Origin: Thermoplasmata archaeon
Lineage (GTDB): Archaea > Thermoplasmatota > Thermoplasmata > Thermoplasmatales > Thermoplasmataceae
Direction of reading: 5' to 3'
Length of the DNA stretch: 17,621 nucleotides
Assembly: GCA_021819605.1 (NCBI GenBank)
Contig: JAKAQT010000016.1
Coordinates: forward strand, 1 to 17,621
Shown here: in pieces, positions 7,571 to 14,989 of the stretch
Layout: each line of letters starts with the position of its first letter
Numbering within the stretch: position 1 is the first letter of the stretch
The notes under the pieces: model-generated
Told to the model about the DNA's origin: nothing
The model's input: the letters and a program-made list of their open reading frames with translations, nothing else
Database searches by the model: none
Made by a program: the position numbers and the translations under genes

Positions 7571-8917
7571 ATGTCTGCCGAACATACGTTCGCTGAAAAT
7601 ACGCAGAAAACCTTTAGAGTAACCACAGAAAACGATAAAACTAGAGCCATGAAACCATCATCGCTTTTCTTCATATGGTTTGCAGCCAACCTCACAATAG
7701 GTGACTTTGCCATAGGCTTCATTCCAATCTCACTGGGCATGCCCGTTGATTATGCCGTTGTCGCACTGATCATAGGAAACATAACTGGAGGTATGCTGCT
7801 TGGCATGATGAGCATGACCGGGGCTCTCACGGGCAAGCCCCAGATGGCACTGAGCCTGGGGCCATTCGGCCAGCTTGGGTCAAGGGTCCTTGCCGTTCTT
7901 CAGTGGGGCAATACGTTGGGCTGGCTCACTGTAAACCTCGTTCTGGCATCATTCGCGCTTCACGTCATTGTTCCCGGTGTATCATTCCTCATCCCCATAT
8001 TCATAGTGACTGCCATAGTGTTTGCCCTGGCATATGCAGGGCATAACTGGATCAGGAGATTTGAAATTGCAATGTCGGCCGTACTGGGAGTCATGTTCGC
8101 AGTGATCAGCATAAGGTATTTCACCACCTTTTCATCAGCATATTCCTACCATCCATCAGGACTGAGCCCCCTCATTGCATTTGGCATAACCCTGGCATCA
8201 TCCTTCTCATATATCATGGCATGGGGGCCCTATGCATCCGACTACTCCAGGTTCACAAGGAAAGCTGACAGGCCCAGGAGATCATTCGGATTCACATTTG
8301 CCGGTGGAGCAATAGCCTCATTCTGGATTGAGATCATCGGGATGGCGGTAGCAATATCGGCGCATGCCTACATCTCCAATCCCGCCACGGCCCTTGCCAG
8401 ATATATGGGCGCATACGCCGCTGTGGGCATGATATCGCTGTTTCTTGGCGGAATTGCTGCAAACGCCATCAACCTGTTTTCAAACGCTACATCACTGAAC
8501 ACTGCCATCACCAGGCTGACCAGGAACAGGGCCCTGATCATAGGCGTCATTGTGTCACTTGCACTTGGGATAATAGGCTACAGTAATTTTTACGGCTTCT
8601 ACGAGACATTCCTGTTCATTCTGGACTACTGGATAACGCCATGGCTGGGCATATTGATAGCACATTACTTCATAACTGGCAGGAACAGATCCACAGGATT
8701 GGCCTCATATTCCGGGATTTCCGCCTATGTGCTGGCCATACTCATATCGGTCCCCTTCATGAGCCCCGGTGCAGTATTCGAAGGACCCCTTGCTTACTAT
8801 CTGGGTTCCGTGGACATCAGCTACTACATCTCATTCTTCGCCTCAATGATCCTTTACATTACTTTTAATAATTATTTCAGGGTTAACCATGCCAGGGGTG
8901 CGAAGCCCCTGGGATGA
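7571..8917 (+). CDS. NCS1-family nucleobase permease (cytosine/purine type)
   Basis: A 448-residue integral membrane protein of the nucleobase:cation symporter-1 family, expected to import cytosine, uracil, a purine or a related ring compound with H+ or Na+. After a ~28-residue polar N-terminus there are about 12 hydrophobic segments. Family marks include NLTIGDFAIG in the first helix, an S-Y-I-M-A-W-G-P-Y-A-S-D-Y-S-R segment in the middle, and LDYWITPWLGI in the late helices. The substrate cannot be fixed by eye; the Dcd-like gene next door makes a pyrimidine attractive. The stop codon overlaps the next start (ATGA), so the genes are translationally coupled. Confidence 0.9.
   Translation: MSAEHTFAENTQKTFRVTTENDKTRAMKPSSLFFIWFAANLTIGDFAIGFIPISLGMPVDYAVVALIIGNITGGMLLGMMSMTGALTGKPQMALSLGPFGQLGSRVLAVLQWGNTLGWLTVNLVLASFALHVIVPGVSFLIPIFIVTAIVFALAYAGHNWIRRFEIAMSAVLGVMFAVISIRYFTTFSSAYSYHPSGLSPLIAFGITLASSFSYIMAWGPYASDYSRFTRKADRPRRSFGFTFAGGAIASFWIEIIGMAVAISAHAYISNPATALARYMGAYAAVGMISLFLGGIAANAINLFSNATSLNTAITRLTRNRALIIGVIVSLALGIIGYSNFYGFYETFLFILDYWITPWLGILIAHYFITGRNRSTGLASYSGISAYVLAILISVPFMSPGAVFEGPLAYYLGSVDISYYISFFASMILYITFNNYFRVNHARGAKPLG
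8892..8912 (+). promoter_or_regulatory. Hairpin at the permease-dcd junction
   Basis: CCAGGGG-tgcgaag-CCCCTGG is a perfect 7-bp inverted repeat ending one base before the dcd ATG. It contains the only GGGGTG ribosome-site-like sequence near that start, so it could limit re-initiation. It also encodes the last residues of the permease. Confidence 0.4.
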
Positions 8918-9402
8918 ATATGTCTGTCTACAGCGACCGGAAAATCCTGGAACTTGCAAGGGAAGGGAACCTTATTGGAGAGAACTTTGACGTGTTAAGC
9001 GTCACGCCTAACGGCTACGATCTCAGGATCGACCAGGTATGGGTTTCCGGCAATGTGATTTCGGGGGAAGCAGTGATTCCTGCAGGTACACAGTTTCTCG
9101 TTTCAACAATGGAATACATAAAAATGCCGGAGGATGCCATGGGCCAGATCTGGATAAGATCATCCTACGCCAGGAAAGGCGTTCTGGGATCATTCGGGGC
9201 GGTTGACGCCGGATTCCATGGGAACCTGACACTCTCGTTCCTGAATGCGTCCGGATCCCCAGTGACGGTGGCAAAGGGAGAGCGCATAGCCCAGCTCGTT
9301 ATTCACGACATGTCATCCAGGCCTGCTGAATCCTATGGAGAGCGATCCGGGAATTACCAGGGGTCAAGGGGAGTAACGGTTAAGGGCAGGAATATACTCT
9401 AG
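8914..9402 (+). CDS. dCTP deaminase / dUTPase superfamily protein, altered active site
   Basis: A 162-residue protein of the trimeric dUTPase/dCTP deaminase fold. Motifs in order: NGYDLRI (~33-39), IRSSYARKG (81-89), VDAGFHGN (97-104), GERIAQLVI (122-130) and RSGNYQGSRG (144-153). In dCTP deaminases the stretch after DxGFxG reads xTLE, and that Glu deaminates cytosine. Here the aligned residue is Ser108 (LTLSF), while the Asp98 used by dUTPases is kept. I infer a dUTPase or other dNTP hydrolase rather than a normal deaminase. The ATG at 8914 overlaps the permease stop; ATG 8920 is an alternative. It lies in an operon with the permease and the SRPBCC gene. Confidence 0.85.
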   Translation: MNMSVYSDRKILELAREGNLIGENFDVLSVTPNGYDLRIDQVWVSGNVISGEAVIPAGTQFLVSTMEYIKMPEDAMGQIWIRSSYARKGVLGSFGAVDAGFHGNLTLSFLNASGSPVTVAKGERIAQLVIHDMSSRPAESYGERSGNYQGSRGVTVKGRNIL

Positions 9403-9414
9403 GTAGGTAGTACA

Positions 9415-9870
9415 ATGGTCGGGGAGATCAAGATACAGGTGGCCGGAAAATCTTCAGCCAGCCCGGACAGGATAATGGACGAGATCAGCGACTGGCAGAG
9501 GCTTCCTGAATTCTGGCATGGGATGAGAAGCATAACCAGGTCAGACGGCAGTATGCTTCTCGTGAGGTTTGCTTTTCCCGGCAATGGAAAAATGTCGTAC
9601 CTGTGCGACAGGAAATCACTGACATGTACTGAGAACTACCATAGCGGCCCATTTTCAGGTTTCAAGAAGACTGAGCTCAGGTGCATTGACGGCGGAACAG
9701 AGATCAGGGTGAGATGGGAGATCAAGCTCTCACTGTCCATGGTACTGCTGAAAGGTTTCCTTGCAAGGCATTTCACGGAGGGGACTGAAAGCGCCATCAG
9801 GCGCATCTGCGAAAGCGCCGAATCCGATCTGCTTCGTGAACGTGAAATTATTGTGCATCAACAGGCGTGA
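9415..9870 (+). CDS. SRPBCC (START-like) family protein
   Basis: A 151-residue protein with the helix-grip pattern of the SRPBCC superfamily. It opens with a short strand (EIKIQVAG) and a helix (SPDRIMDEISDWQRLPEFW), then has a set of antiparallel strands (ITRSDGSMLLVRF, MSYLCDRKSLTCTE, GGTEIRVRWEIKL). A long C-terminal helix (LARHFTEGTESAIRRICESAES) follows. Such proteins bind hydrophobic ligands; no ligand can be predicted. The start ATG is preceded by the repeated AGGTAGGTAG, a plausible ribosome site, 12 bp after the dcd stop. The 3' end overlaps the convergent RNase Z gene by 23 bp. Confidence 0.78.
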   Translation: MVGEIKIQVAGKSSASPDRIMDEISDWQRLPEFWHGMRSITRSDGSMLLVRFAFPGNGKMSYLCDRKSLTCTENYHSGPFSGFKKTELRCIDGGTEIRVRWEIKLSLSMVLLKGFLARHFTEGTESAIRRICESAESDLLREREIIVHQQA

Positions 9871-10786
9871 TGGTACCGGAGGGCCTAACATCATATTCCA
9901 GGAGTTCCCTGCTCAGCTCCGAATCAGGAAATATGCTTCTGGCCTCATTTATGAGTGGATCCAGATTCTCATATCTGGGGCTGTAATGGAAGAGGAAGAA
10001 TTTTCTCACATTGGCATCCCTGGCGATCTCTGCGGCCTGCCTTGATGATGAATGGCCAAATTCATTTACCTTGGGTTCCAGGGAGGAGTCTGTTGTGGTC
10101 TCATGAATCAGGACATCTGCATCCCTGGCAAAAACCTTCATTTCCTCAAGGGGCCTGGTATCACCCGTATAAACTATGGATCTGCCCCTTCTGATACCCA
10201 TGCTGATATCATCAATGGATACTGTTCTGCCGTCGATGACTGCAGTGCCGTTGCTGCGTATTTCCTCCAGGCGCCTGGCAGGTATGTTAAGGGCTTCTGC
10301 CTTTGATCTGTCGATCTTCGCAAGGTCCTTCTCCTGAATCCTGTAGGACATGGCAGGAACCGGATGGTCGTTCCTCATGGTGCTGACCGTGAATTTGTCG
10401 AAATCGTATGTCTTGCCGAATTCAAGTTCTCCCACACGGATCTCGTAGCTGAGGCGGAAATAGCCCACATTCAGTGCATTGGAGAGGATCCTTGTTGCAC
10501 CCCTGGGGCCATAGATGTAAAGGGGCTTGTCACGCCCGTTGAATGACATGCTCTGCACAAGCCCCAGAAGACCGAGAAAATGATCTCCATGGAAATGTGT
10601 GATGAAGATGTTGTTGATGCTCATGAATGACAGCTTGCTCTTCATGATCTGTTTCTGGGTTCCCTCGCCGCAGTCAAGAAGGTTCGTAATTTCATCAATC
10701 TGCACCGCAACTGCAGGGAGTCCCCTGCCTGGGGAGGGCCAGGAACCGCCTGTGCCCATGAACGTGATCCTGATGTTGGAGGCCAT
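9848..10786 (-). CDS. rnz: Ribonuclease Z (tRNA 3' endonuclease)
   Basis: A zinc-dependent metallo-beta-lactamase-fold nuclease that trims the 3' trailer of pre-tRNAs so that CCA can be added. Both tRNAs seen here lack encoded CCA. The 312-residue short form carries HFHGDH (zinc ligands H64, H66, D68, H69), H141 in NDHPVPAMSYRI, D209 in YTGDTRP, HETT, GHSSSRQAAEIA (H245) and FHYSPRY (H267). A substrate-binding exosite insert lies at ~150-185. The ATG at 10786 is 24 bp after the TOPRIM stop, and a TATA-like AATTAATAG overlaps that stop ~25 bp upstream. The gene may thus have its own leaderless promoter besides read-through. Confidence 0.96.
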   Translation of the reverse strand: MASNIRITFMGTGGSWPSPGRGLPAVAVQIDEITNLLDCGEGTQKQIMKSKLSFMSINNIFITHFHGDHFLGLLGLVQSMSFNGRDKPLYIYGPRGATRILSNALNVGYFRLSYEIRVGELEFGKTYDFDKFTVSTMRNDHPVPAMSYRIQEKDLAKIDRSKAEALNIPARRLEEIRSNGTAVIDGRTVSIDDISMGIRRGRSIVYTGDTRPLEEMKVFARDADVLIHETTTDSSLEPKVNEFGHSSSRQAAEIARDANVRKFFLFHYSPRYENLDPLINEARSIFPDSELSRELLEYDVRPSGTITPVDAQ

Positions 10787-10806
10787 TGACCTTCATGGCG
10801 TTATGG

Positions 10807-10815
10807 CTATTAATT
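10807..10815 (-). promoter_or_regulatory. TATA element for rnz, overlapping the TOPRIM stop codon
   Basis: AATTAATAG on the minus strand is centred 25 bp before the rnz ATG. It spans the TAA stop of the upstream gene. Confidence 0.45.
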
Positions 10816-11187
10816 CTCTGTCTGCTGCACCCTGCCCAGTGCGAATGGGAGTTCCTCCACGGTGCGTACCGGCATCATTTTCCTGATGGAATTCCAGAGA
10901 TCAGTGTCAGCAAAGCATCCCGAGCCGTGCAGGAAATTTTCCAGGTTAGACATGATCTGGTGCCCCTTCCGGTCAAAGTCGGGAAGAAGTATAACCTCGC
11001 TGTAGTTTCTGGCAATATTGTCTGAAAAGGTAACAAGGGAACTGCCTGAATTTATTGTTATGATTTCCCCGGGGAAGTCAATTCTCCTGAGGCTGTCAAT
11101 ATCGTGCCTGCCCTCAACAATTATTGGCACGCGGCTGTTCTTCAGGCGATACCTTTCAAGTATTTTCAGGATTCTCGGTCCGGACAT
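10810..11187 (-). CDS. Small TOPRIM-domain protein (UPF0292-like)
   Basis: A 125-residue protein consisting almost wholly of a TOPRIM fold. PIIVEGRHDIDSLRR holds the conserved metal-binding Glu, and VILLPDFDRKGHQI holds the DxD pair, as in DnaG/RNase M5 relatives and the archaeal UPF0292 group. Its substrate is unknown; a nuclease or ligase role on RNA or DNA is inferred from the fold. The frame is open to an ATG at 11229. I prefer 11187 (MSGPRILK), because CTTAAATTTT lies ~28 bp upstream of it and the extra 14 residues do not look like part of the domain. If 11229 is used, it lies 6 bp after the helicase stop. Confidence 0.82.
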   Translation of the reverse strand: MSGPRILKILERYRLKNSRVPIIVEGRHDIDSLRRIDFPGEIITINSGSSLVTFSDNIARNYSEVILLPDFDRKGHQIMSNLENFLHGSGCFADTDLWNSIRKMMPVRTVEELPFALGRVQQTEN

Positions 11188-11210
11188 TGGCAGTTGTACA
11201 TATGGGTTGC

Positions 11211-11220
11211 AAAATTTAAG
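11211..11220 (-). promoter_or_regulatory. TATA element for the TOPRIM gene
   Basis: CTTAAATTTT on the minus strand is centred ~28 bp upstream of the ATG at 11187. It lies inside the longer reading frame that starts at 11229, which argues for the shorter protein. Confidence 0.45.
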
Positions 11221-11235
11221 ATTTGCCATGGAACC

Positions 11236-13971
11236 CTAGTCCCAGAAGCGCCTTGTCTTTGCATAATCCATTTCCCCGTTGAGTATGGCCCTTATGAGAT
11301 CATCCTCGTTGCTGTAGGTGACATCAAGAAGCCGTGAGGCCGTTTCTGGTCCTATTCCCCTGGCCGCCATGACCATTATGGCCTGCATGCCGCGTTCCCT
11401 CACAAGGTGGGCATTCTTCATCAGGCGTTTCCTCGTCTTGATTCCCTCAGGGTCCTCTTCCCTGGATTTATCAAGGAGATTCTTCTCGAAAGGCGACAGT
11501 GAAGCAACGAGTGAACTTCCGCAGACGGGGCACCTTATGCTCTTGATATCCCTGACCTTCATGGTCCTCACATTGCCGCAGGAAGTGCAGTAGAGTATGG
11601 TCTCCTCGTTCATGAGCCTCTTCTTCACAGCATCAAGTATGCTGCGGGTGGGCTTCAGTGGCGCAACCCTTTCAGAATAGTGTGTCAGGAATACATCAGA
11701 GCTTTCAGAGATGTCATCCTTCAGGGAAAACTCAATCTCGCCAGACCTGACTCCCCTCAGGTATTTTTCAAGAGTTCCAAGGTCCATGTAGTCAGAGATG
11801 AGCTTCCTGATGGAATCCCTGTACACCGGTGTGTCATAATATGCATCAACGATCTTCTCAAACCTTATCCTGCCGATATCGGCGTCGTTGGCTATGAGGC
11901 CGAACTTGCGGGCTTCATAGAGGAACACCGAATTGAAGAATCGGGATCTCCTGGCTGATCCAGAGATGTACTGGTACAGCCTGTCTGGATCAATGCTGAG
12001 AATAATCCTCCTGATATCATTGGACCTGATGACGCGTGACGACCTTATATAGAAATGATATGGCGAATAATCGGTTTCAACGCTCTCTCCCGTGATTCCA
12101 GATAAGATACTGGAGAATATTTCGGCAAGGGCGAAGTTTCCCTTTGTTCCAAGAAGCACCTGTACAATGATCTCATTCGCTTTCGTCTCAATCACGGTGC
12201 GCTTCATGGTGGCCGAATCCTTTGAATACCAGTCCTGCAGAAGCGGGCGGGAATTCTCTTCCACAAAATCAGGCACATACCTGTTTTCCCTGTTCTGGGA
12301 AACCTTTTCCGTTACATCCAGAAGCACAGGTATCTCCTCGCCCGACCATTTTGGTGCTATGGCTGCAGTGGGGAACGGCTCAACCAGAATACGGTCCTTG
12401 TCTATCCTTATGGTTCTCCACGTTGATCCACGGATGACGAAATAGGAACCCGGCTCCAGCTCGTTCACCACGTACCTTTCATCCAGCGTCCCTATGAATT
12501 TCCGGTTGATCTGGTCTATGACCTTGAAGTTCTTCTCGCTGGGTATCATTGATATATTTTCCAGGAAGTAATTGAGGACCCCTCTCCTCTTCCTCACCCT
12601 GCCATCCTGGAAAAATATCTTGCCGGTGCGTGCAAGAAAATCCAGGGTGGAATCGAATTCTTCACGGCTCAGGCTTCTGAAAGGGTAAGAGCGAGTCACA
12701 ACTTCAAAGAAGTGATCAGCATCTATCTCGCTGACGAACTTGGCTTCCGACAGCACCTGGTTTGCCATTGTTGCCAGGGAATTTTCACGTATTGTGATAT
12801 CCTCAAGATGCCCCTCCATTATGTAGGATACTATGGCGCTGGCTTCCTCAAGCTCAATAATGTCGCTGCAGACTATGTTGCCAAGGGAGATTTTCTCAAG
12901 GCTGTGCCCTGACCTGCCAACCCTCTGGATCAGCTTGTTGATCTGCCTTGGGGAATTGAACTGCAGTACAAGATCAGCAGAACCTATGTCAATTCCAAGC
13001 TCCAGTGATGAGGTGCATATGAGGGCCTTCACCTTTCCTGCCTTGAAGTCCTTCTCTGCACTCTCCCTGGCATCCCGGGACAGCGATCCATGGTGCACCT
13101 GTATGGGCGGATCCTTAAGGTAAAGCCTGAGCCTGAATGCGATATCCTCCGCTGAACTTCTTGTGTTGACAAAGACAAGTGTCCCTTTGTGTTTCTGGAT
13201 CAGGTCCCACATGTGCAGTATGGCGCCAGCATATCCCTCATCGCATCCCATTATGCCCGCCACTGCCTCGTCAGCTTTGGCAGGAACACCGATCTGAATG
13301 GTCATTCGTTTCTTCAGCCCTGACCTTGAAATATATGGAGATACTTCTGGAGAAAGGAATCTGGCAAGATCATACTCATTGCCAACGGTGGCGGAAAGCC
13401 CAATTCTCTGGAAGTTTCCGGCCAGTTCACGGAGCCGTTCCACCGCAATGGCGAACTGGGAACCCCGTTCATTCTGGGCTGTTTCATGCAGTTCATCCAC
13501 TATGAGATAGCGCACATGAGAAACAATCTCCCTGAGCCTCTTTCCGTTCAGGAGAATTTGCAGGGATTCTGGAGTGGTAATGAGAATGTCACCAGGATTC
13601 TTGACTATTTCCCTCCTGTCAGCATCTGTGATATCACTGTGCCTCACCTGGACACGGATGCCCAGTTCGCGTCCATATTCCCTGAGCCTGTCAAGAAGGT
13701 CCCGGTTAAGTGCCCTCAGGGGAGTTATGAACAGCGTTGAAACAGGCTGCGGCTTTTCAGACAGAATCCTGTGGAATATTGGAAGTATGGCTGCCTCTGT
13801 CTTTCCGCTTCCTGTGGGTGAGAGTAGAAGAACGTTCTCGCCTCTCAGTATATGGGGGATCACGTCCTGCTGCGGATCCGTAGGATCCAGAATCCCCCTA
13901 TTCAGGAGCATTTCCCTGATCCTGGGATTAAGCTGATCGAAGACTGACAGATTTTCAACATTATCTTCCAA
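11236..13971 (-). CDS. Lhr-type ATP-dependent helicase (archaeal Lhr2-like)
   Basis: A 911-residue superfamily 2 helicase. Motif I is SPTGSGKTEA (51-60), motif Ia is TPLRAL, motif II is VDELHE (158-163), motif III is LSATVG, and motif VI is QRVGRSGH. The Lhr-specific winged-helix and barrel domains follow. A zinc ribbon lies near the C-terminus (C795/C798 and C814/C817), and the chain ends with ARGIGPETASRLL and the RRFWD tail seen in archaeal Lhr proteins. Such enzymes unwind 3'-tailed DNA and RNA:DNA hybrids and act in recombination and repair. The start is a TTG at 13971; an in-frame stop lies three codons upstream, so nothing longer is possible. A weak TATA-like AATTAG lies ~27 bp upstream. 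The TOPRIM and RNase Z genes follow on the same strand. Confidence 0.93.
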   Translation of the reverse strand: MEDNVENLSVFDQLNPRIREMLLNRGILDPTDPQQDVIPHILRGENVLLLSPTGSGKTEAAILPIFHRILSEKPQPVSTLFITPLRALNRDLLDRLREYGRELGIRVQVRHSDITDADRREIVKNPGDILITTPESLQILLNGKRLREIVSHVRYLIVDELHETAQNERGSQFAIAVERLRELAGNFQRIGLSATVGNEYDLARFLSPEVSPYISRSGLKKRMTIQIGVPAKADEAVAGIMGCDEGYAGAILHMWDLIQKHKGTLVFVNTRSSAEDIAFRLRLYLKDPPIQVHHGSLSRDARESAEKDFKAGKVKALICTSSLELGIDIGSADLVLQFNSPRQINKLIQRVGRSGHSLEKISLGNIVCSDIIELEEASAIVSYIMEGHLEDITIRENSLATMANQVLSEAKFVSEIDADHFFEVVTRSYPFRSLSREEFDSTLDFLARTGKIFFQDGRVRKRRGVLNYFLENISMIPSEKNFKVIDQINRKFIGTLDERYVVNELEPGSYFVIRGSTWRTIRIDKDRILVEPFPTAAIAPKWSGEEIPVLLDVTEKVSQNRENRYVPDFVEENSRPLLQDWYSKDSATMKRTVIETKANEIIVQVLLGTKGNFALAEIFSSILSGITGESVETDYSPYHFYIRSSRVIRSNDIRRIILSIDPDRLYQYISGSARRSRFFNSVFLYEARKFGLIANDADIGRIRFEKIVDAYYDTPVYRDSIRKLISDYMDLGTLEKYLRGVRSGEIEFSLKDDISESSDVFLTHYSERVAPLKPTRSILDAVKKRLMNEETILYCTSCGNVRTMKVRDIKSIRCPVCGSSLVASLSPFEKNLLDKSREEDPEGIKTRKRLMKNAHLVRERGMQAIMVMAARGIGPETASRLLDVTYSNEDDLIRAILNGEMDYAKTRRFWD

Positions 13972-14231
13972 TGAACATCACATGTTTTAGTTGGCTAATT
14001 CCCAACTTACCTATGAGGTTTCCCACATTGGCGGCTCATGGCTTTCATCAAACTGTACATGCGCCTGGCGCACTCTCACCCGCTGACCCAGCAACGGTCA
14101 TTGTGCACCCATGTTAATATGGCTCAACCCCTTATTTTTATTGTGGAATCCACCTACCCGACAACAAAAAGTCCATAGGATTCTGGCATAAATGTGTAAT
14201 CGGTTTGGATAACAAATCATTTTCAATTTAT
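13972..14231. other. Intergenic region, no assigned gene
   Basis: The stretch between the helicase start and the microprotein terminator holds a GC-richer block (~14010-14115). In it are a near-palindrome TGCGCC-t-GGCGCA (14060-14072) and a 34-codon plus-strand ORF (14013-14117) with no convincing ribosome site. The T-rich CTTATTTTTATTG (~14130-14142) follows. I cannot decide between a small RNA, a tiny ORF and plain spacer. Confidence 0.3.
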
Positions 14232-14254
14232 AAAAAAGACAGAAAAATCTTTCT
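14232..14254 (-). terminator. Terminator of the Asp-rich microprotein gene
   Basis: Read on the minus strand, a short stem AGAAA-gatt-TTTCT is followed by GTCTTTTTTA, beginning 4 bp after the TGA stop codon. Confidence 0.5.
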
Positions 14255-14258
14255 ACGA

Positions 14259-14330
14259 TCAGTTGTCGTCATCGTCGTCATCGTAGTCGTCATCATCATC
14301 GTAATCGCGTCTCTTCACGAAGTTTACCAA
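14259..14330 (-). CDS. Aspartate-rich 23-residue microprotein
   Basis: A reading frame of 23 codons starts with TTG and encodes M-V-N-F followed by VKRRDYDDDDDYDDDDDDN. The head is basic (K-R-R) and the tail carries 12 Asp with two Tyr. Signals are unusually complete for so short an ORF: GGAGGTG (14338-14344), a full match to the archaeal anti-Shine-Dalgarno, sits 7 bases before the start; a consensus TATA (TATAAATA) lies ~26 bp before that; and a T-run terminator follows the stop. The 5' leader would be only ~14 nt. I know no family for it. The Asp repeat could chelate metal or mimic nucleic acid; both are guesses. It stands alone between divergent neighbours. Confidence 0.65.
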   Translation of the reverse strand: MVNFVKRRDYDDDDDYDDDDDDN

Positions 14331-14337
14331 CGGTGAG

Positions 14338-14344
14338 CACCTCC
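14338..14344 (-). promoter_or_regulatory. Canonical ribosome site GGAGGTG of the microprotein
   Basis: GGAGGTG with a 7-base spacer to TTG. This is the strongest Shine-Dalgarno sequence in the window together with the one at 15338-15345. It decides the start and the reading frame. Confidence 0.65.
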
Positions 14345-14365
14345 GATACCAGCAGAGTCAACCAC

Positions 14366-14375
14366 TATTTATACT
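14366..14375 (-). promoter_or_regulatory. TATA box of the microprotein gene
   Basis: AGTATAAATAG on the minus strand, a near-consensus archaeal TATA box. It predicts a transcript starting right at the GGAGGTG. Confidence 0.65.
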
Positions 14376-14450
14376 TTTCATACAAAATTCACTTTTGCAA
14401 TGGATTCCATGTCACCTATTTTTGATACTGGACTCACTTCAACCTGAAAA

Positions 14451-14460
14451 ATATATTATA
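14451..14460 (+). promoter_or_regulatory. TATA box for the 53-residue ORF and tRNA-Ser
   Basis: ATATATTATA is centred ~30 bp before the ATG at 14486, fitting a leaderless or near-leaderless start. No second TATA-like element is found in the 40 bp before the tRNA. Confidence 0.55.
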
Positions 14461-14485
14461 ACCTATCAAATTACGTTGTGGTAGC

Positions 14486-14647
14486 ATGGGAGATAAATTA
14501 GCTGAGGTGGAGATTTCGAAGGATGGAGAGATGTATTATGCGACAATCACGCTTCCGTCCGGTGAAGTAATAACTCTGGAAAACGAGGATTTTGAAGAGA
14601 TTTTAGAACAGGTTGCCAACGATCTTCAAGACCGCTTCAGCTCCTGA
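14486..14647 (+). CDS. Acidic 53-residue protein abutting tRNA-Ser
   Basis: A short frame beginning MGDKLAEVEISKDGEMYYAT and ending DLQDRFSS, rich in Asp and Glu. It alternates a beta hairpin (VEISKDGEMYYATITLPSGEVITL) with a C-terminal helix (EDFEEILEQVANDLQDRF), which looks like a real small fold. An ATATATTATA box ~30 bp upstream suggests a leaderless mRNA. The TGA at 14645-14647 is followed at once by the first base of tRNA-Ser, so mRNA and tRNA probably share one transcript. I do not recognise the family. Confidence 0.65.
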   Translation: MGDKLAEVEISKDGEMYYATITLPSGEVITLENEDFEEILEQVANDLQDRFSS

Positions 14648-14729
14648 GCGGGGATGGCCCAGCGGTACGGCGGCAGCCTGCTAAGCTGTTTCTCGAATGA
14701 GAGCGAGGGTTCGAATCCCTCTCCCCGCG
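14648..14729 (+). tRNA. tRNA-Ser (anticodon GCT)
   Basis: Cloverleaf with acceptor GCGGGGA/TCCCCGC, D arm GCC/GGC, anticodon stem GCAGC/GCTGT around CTGCTAA (anticodon GCT) and T arm GAGGG-TTCGAAT-CCCTC. A long variable arm TCTC-gaat-GAGA is typical of serine tRNAs. The discriminator is G and CCA is not encoded. It lies directly after the 53-residue ORF. Its 3' half overlaps, antisense, the end of a recombinase remnant, as expected for an integration target. Confidence 0.97.
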
Positions 14730-14989
14730 CTTACATTTCCGTTCCCGCACATGCCCTCGAACCTGTTGACCCCCACATTCCCTCTGGTGTAATATTGTTC
14801 AAGAACCTTTGAATTCTGTTTTCCCAGAGCAACCCGATCCGAGTGGTCATAAGCCTTCGTACTCAGGGGTGAAATGTGCCCAAGTTGATACTGAACCTGT
14901 GCTAAGTCCATTCCCGCATTAAGCAAAGTTGTTGCAACCCGATGCCTGAATGCATGGGAATGCAGCATATGAACTCCTTGATTGCGTCT
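14681..14989 (-). pseudogene. Tyrosine recombinase (integrase) C-terminal remnant
   Basis: The frame reads ...GVHMLHSHAFRHRVATTLLN..., then LAQVQYQLGHISPLSTKAYDHSD. This is the C-terminal catalytic part of phage-integrase/Xer enzymes, with the HxxR box (HAFR), the LGH box and the Tyr nucleophile (KAYDH). The N-terminal domain and first catalytic Arg are absent: in-frame stops lie just upstream (TGA at 14990-14992). The last ~35 codons have no integrase character, and the final 49 bases lie antisense within tRNA-Ser. I read it as the decayed end of an element that integrated at this tRNA. An internal ATG at 14968 could still give a 95-residue protein, but it should be inactive. Confidence 0.75.

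Noticed and set aside
14259..14310. The GTC/ATC repeat as a simple-sequence or CRISPR-like repeat.
   Set aside because: It is a codon-level Asp repeat with no spacers, in frame with a signal-rich ORF.
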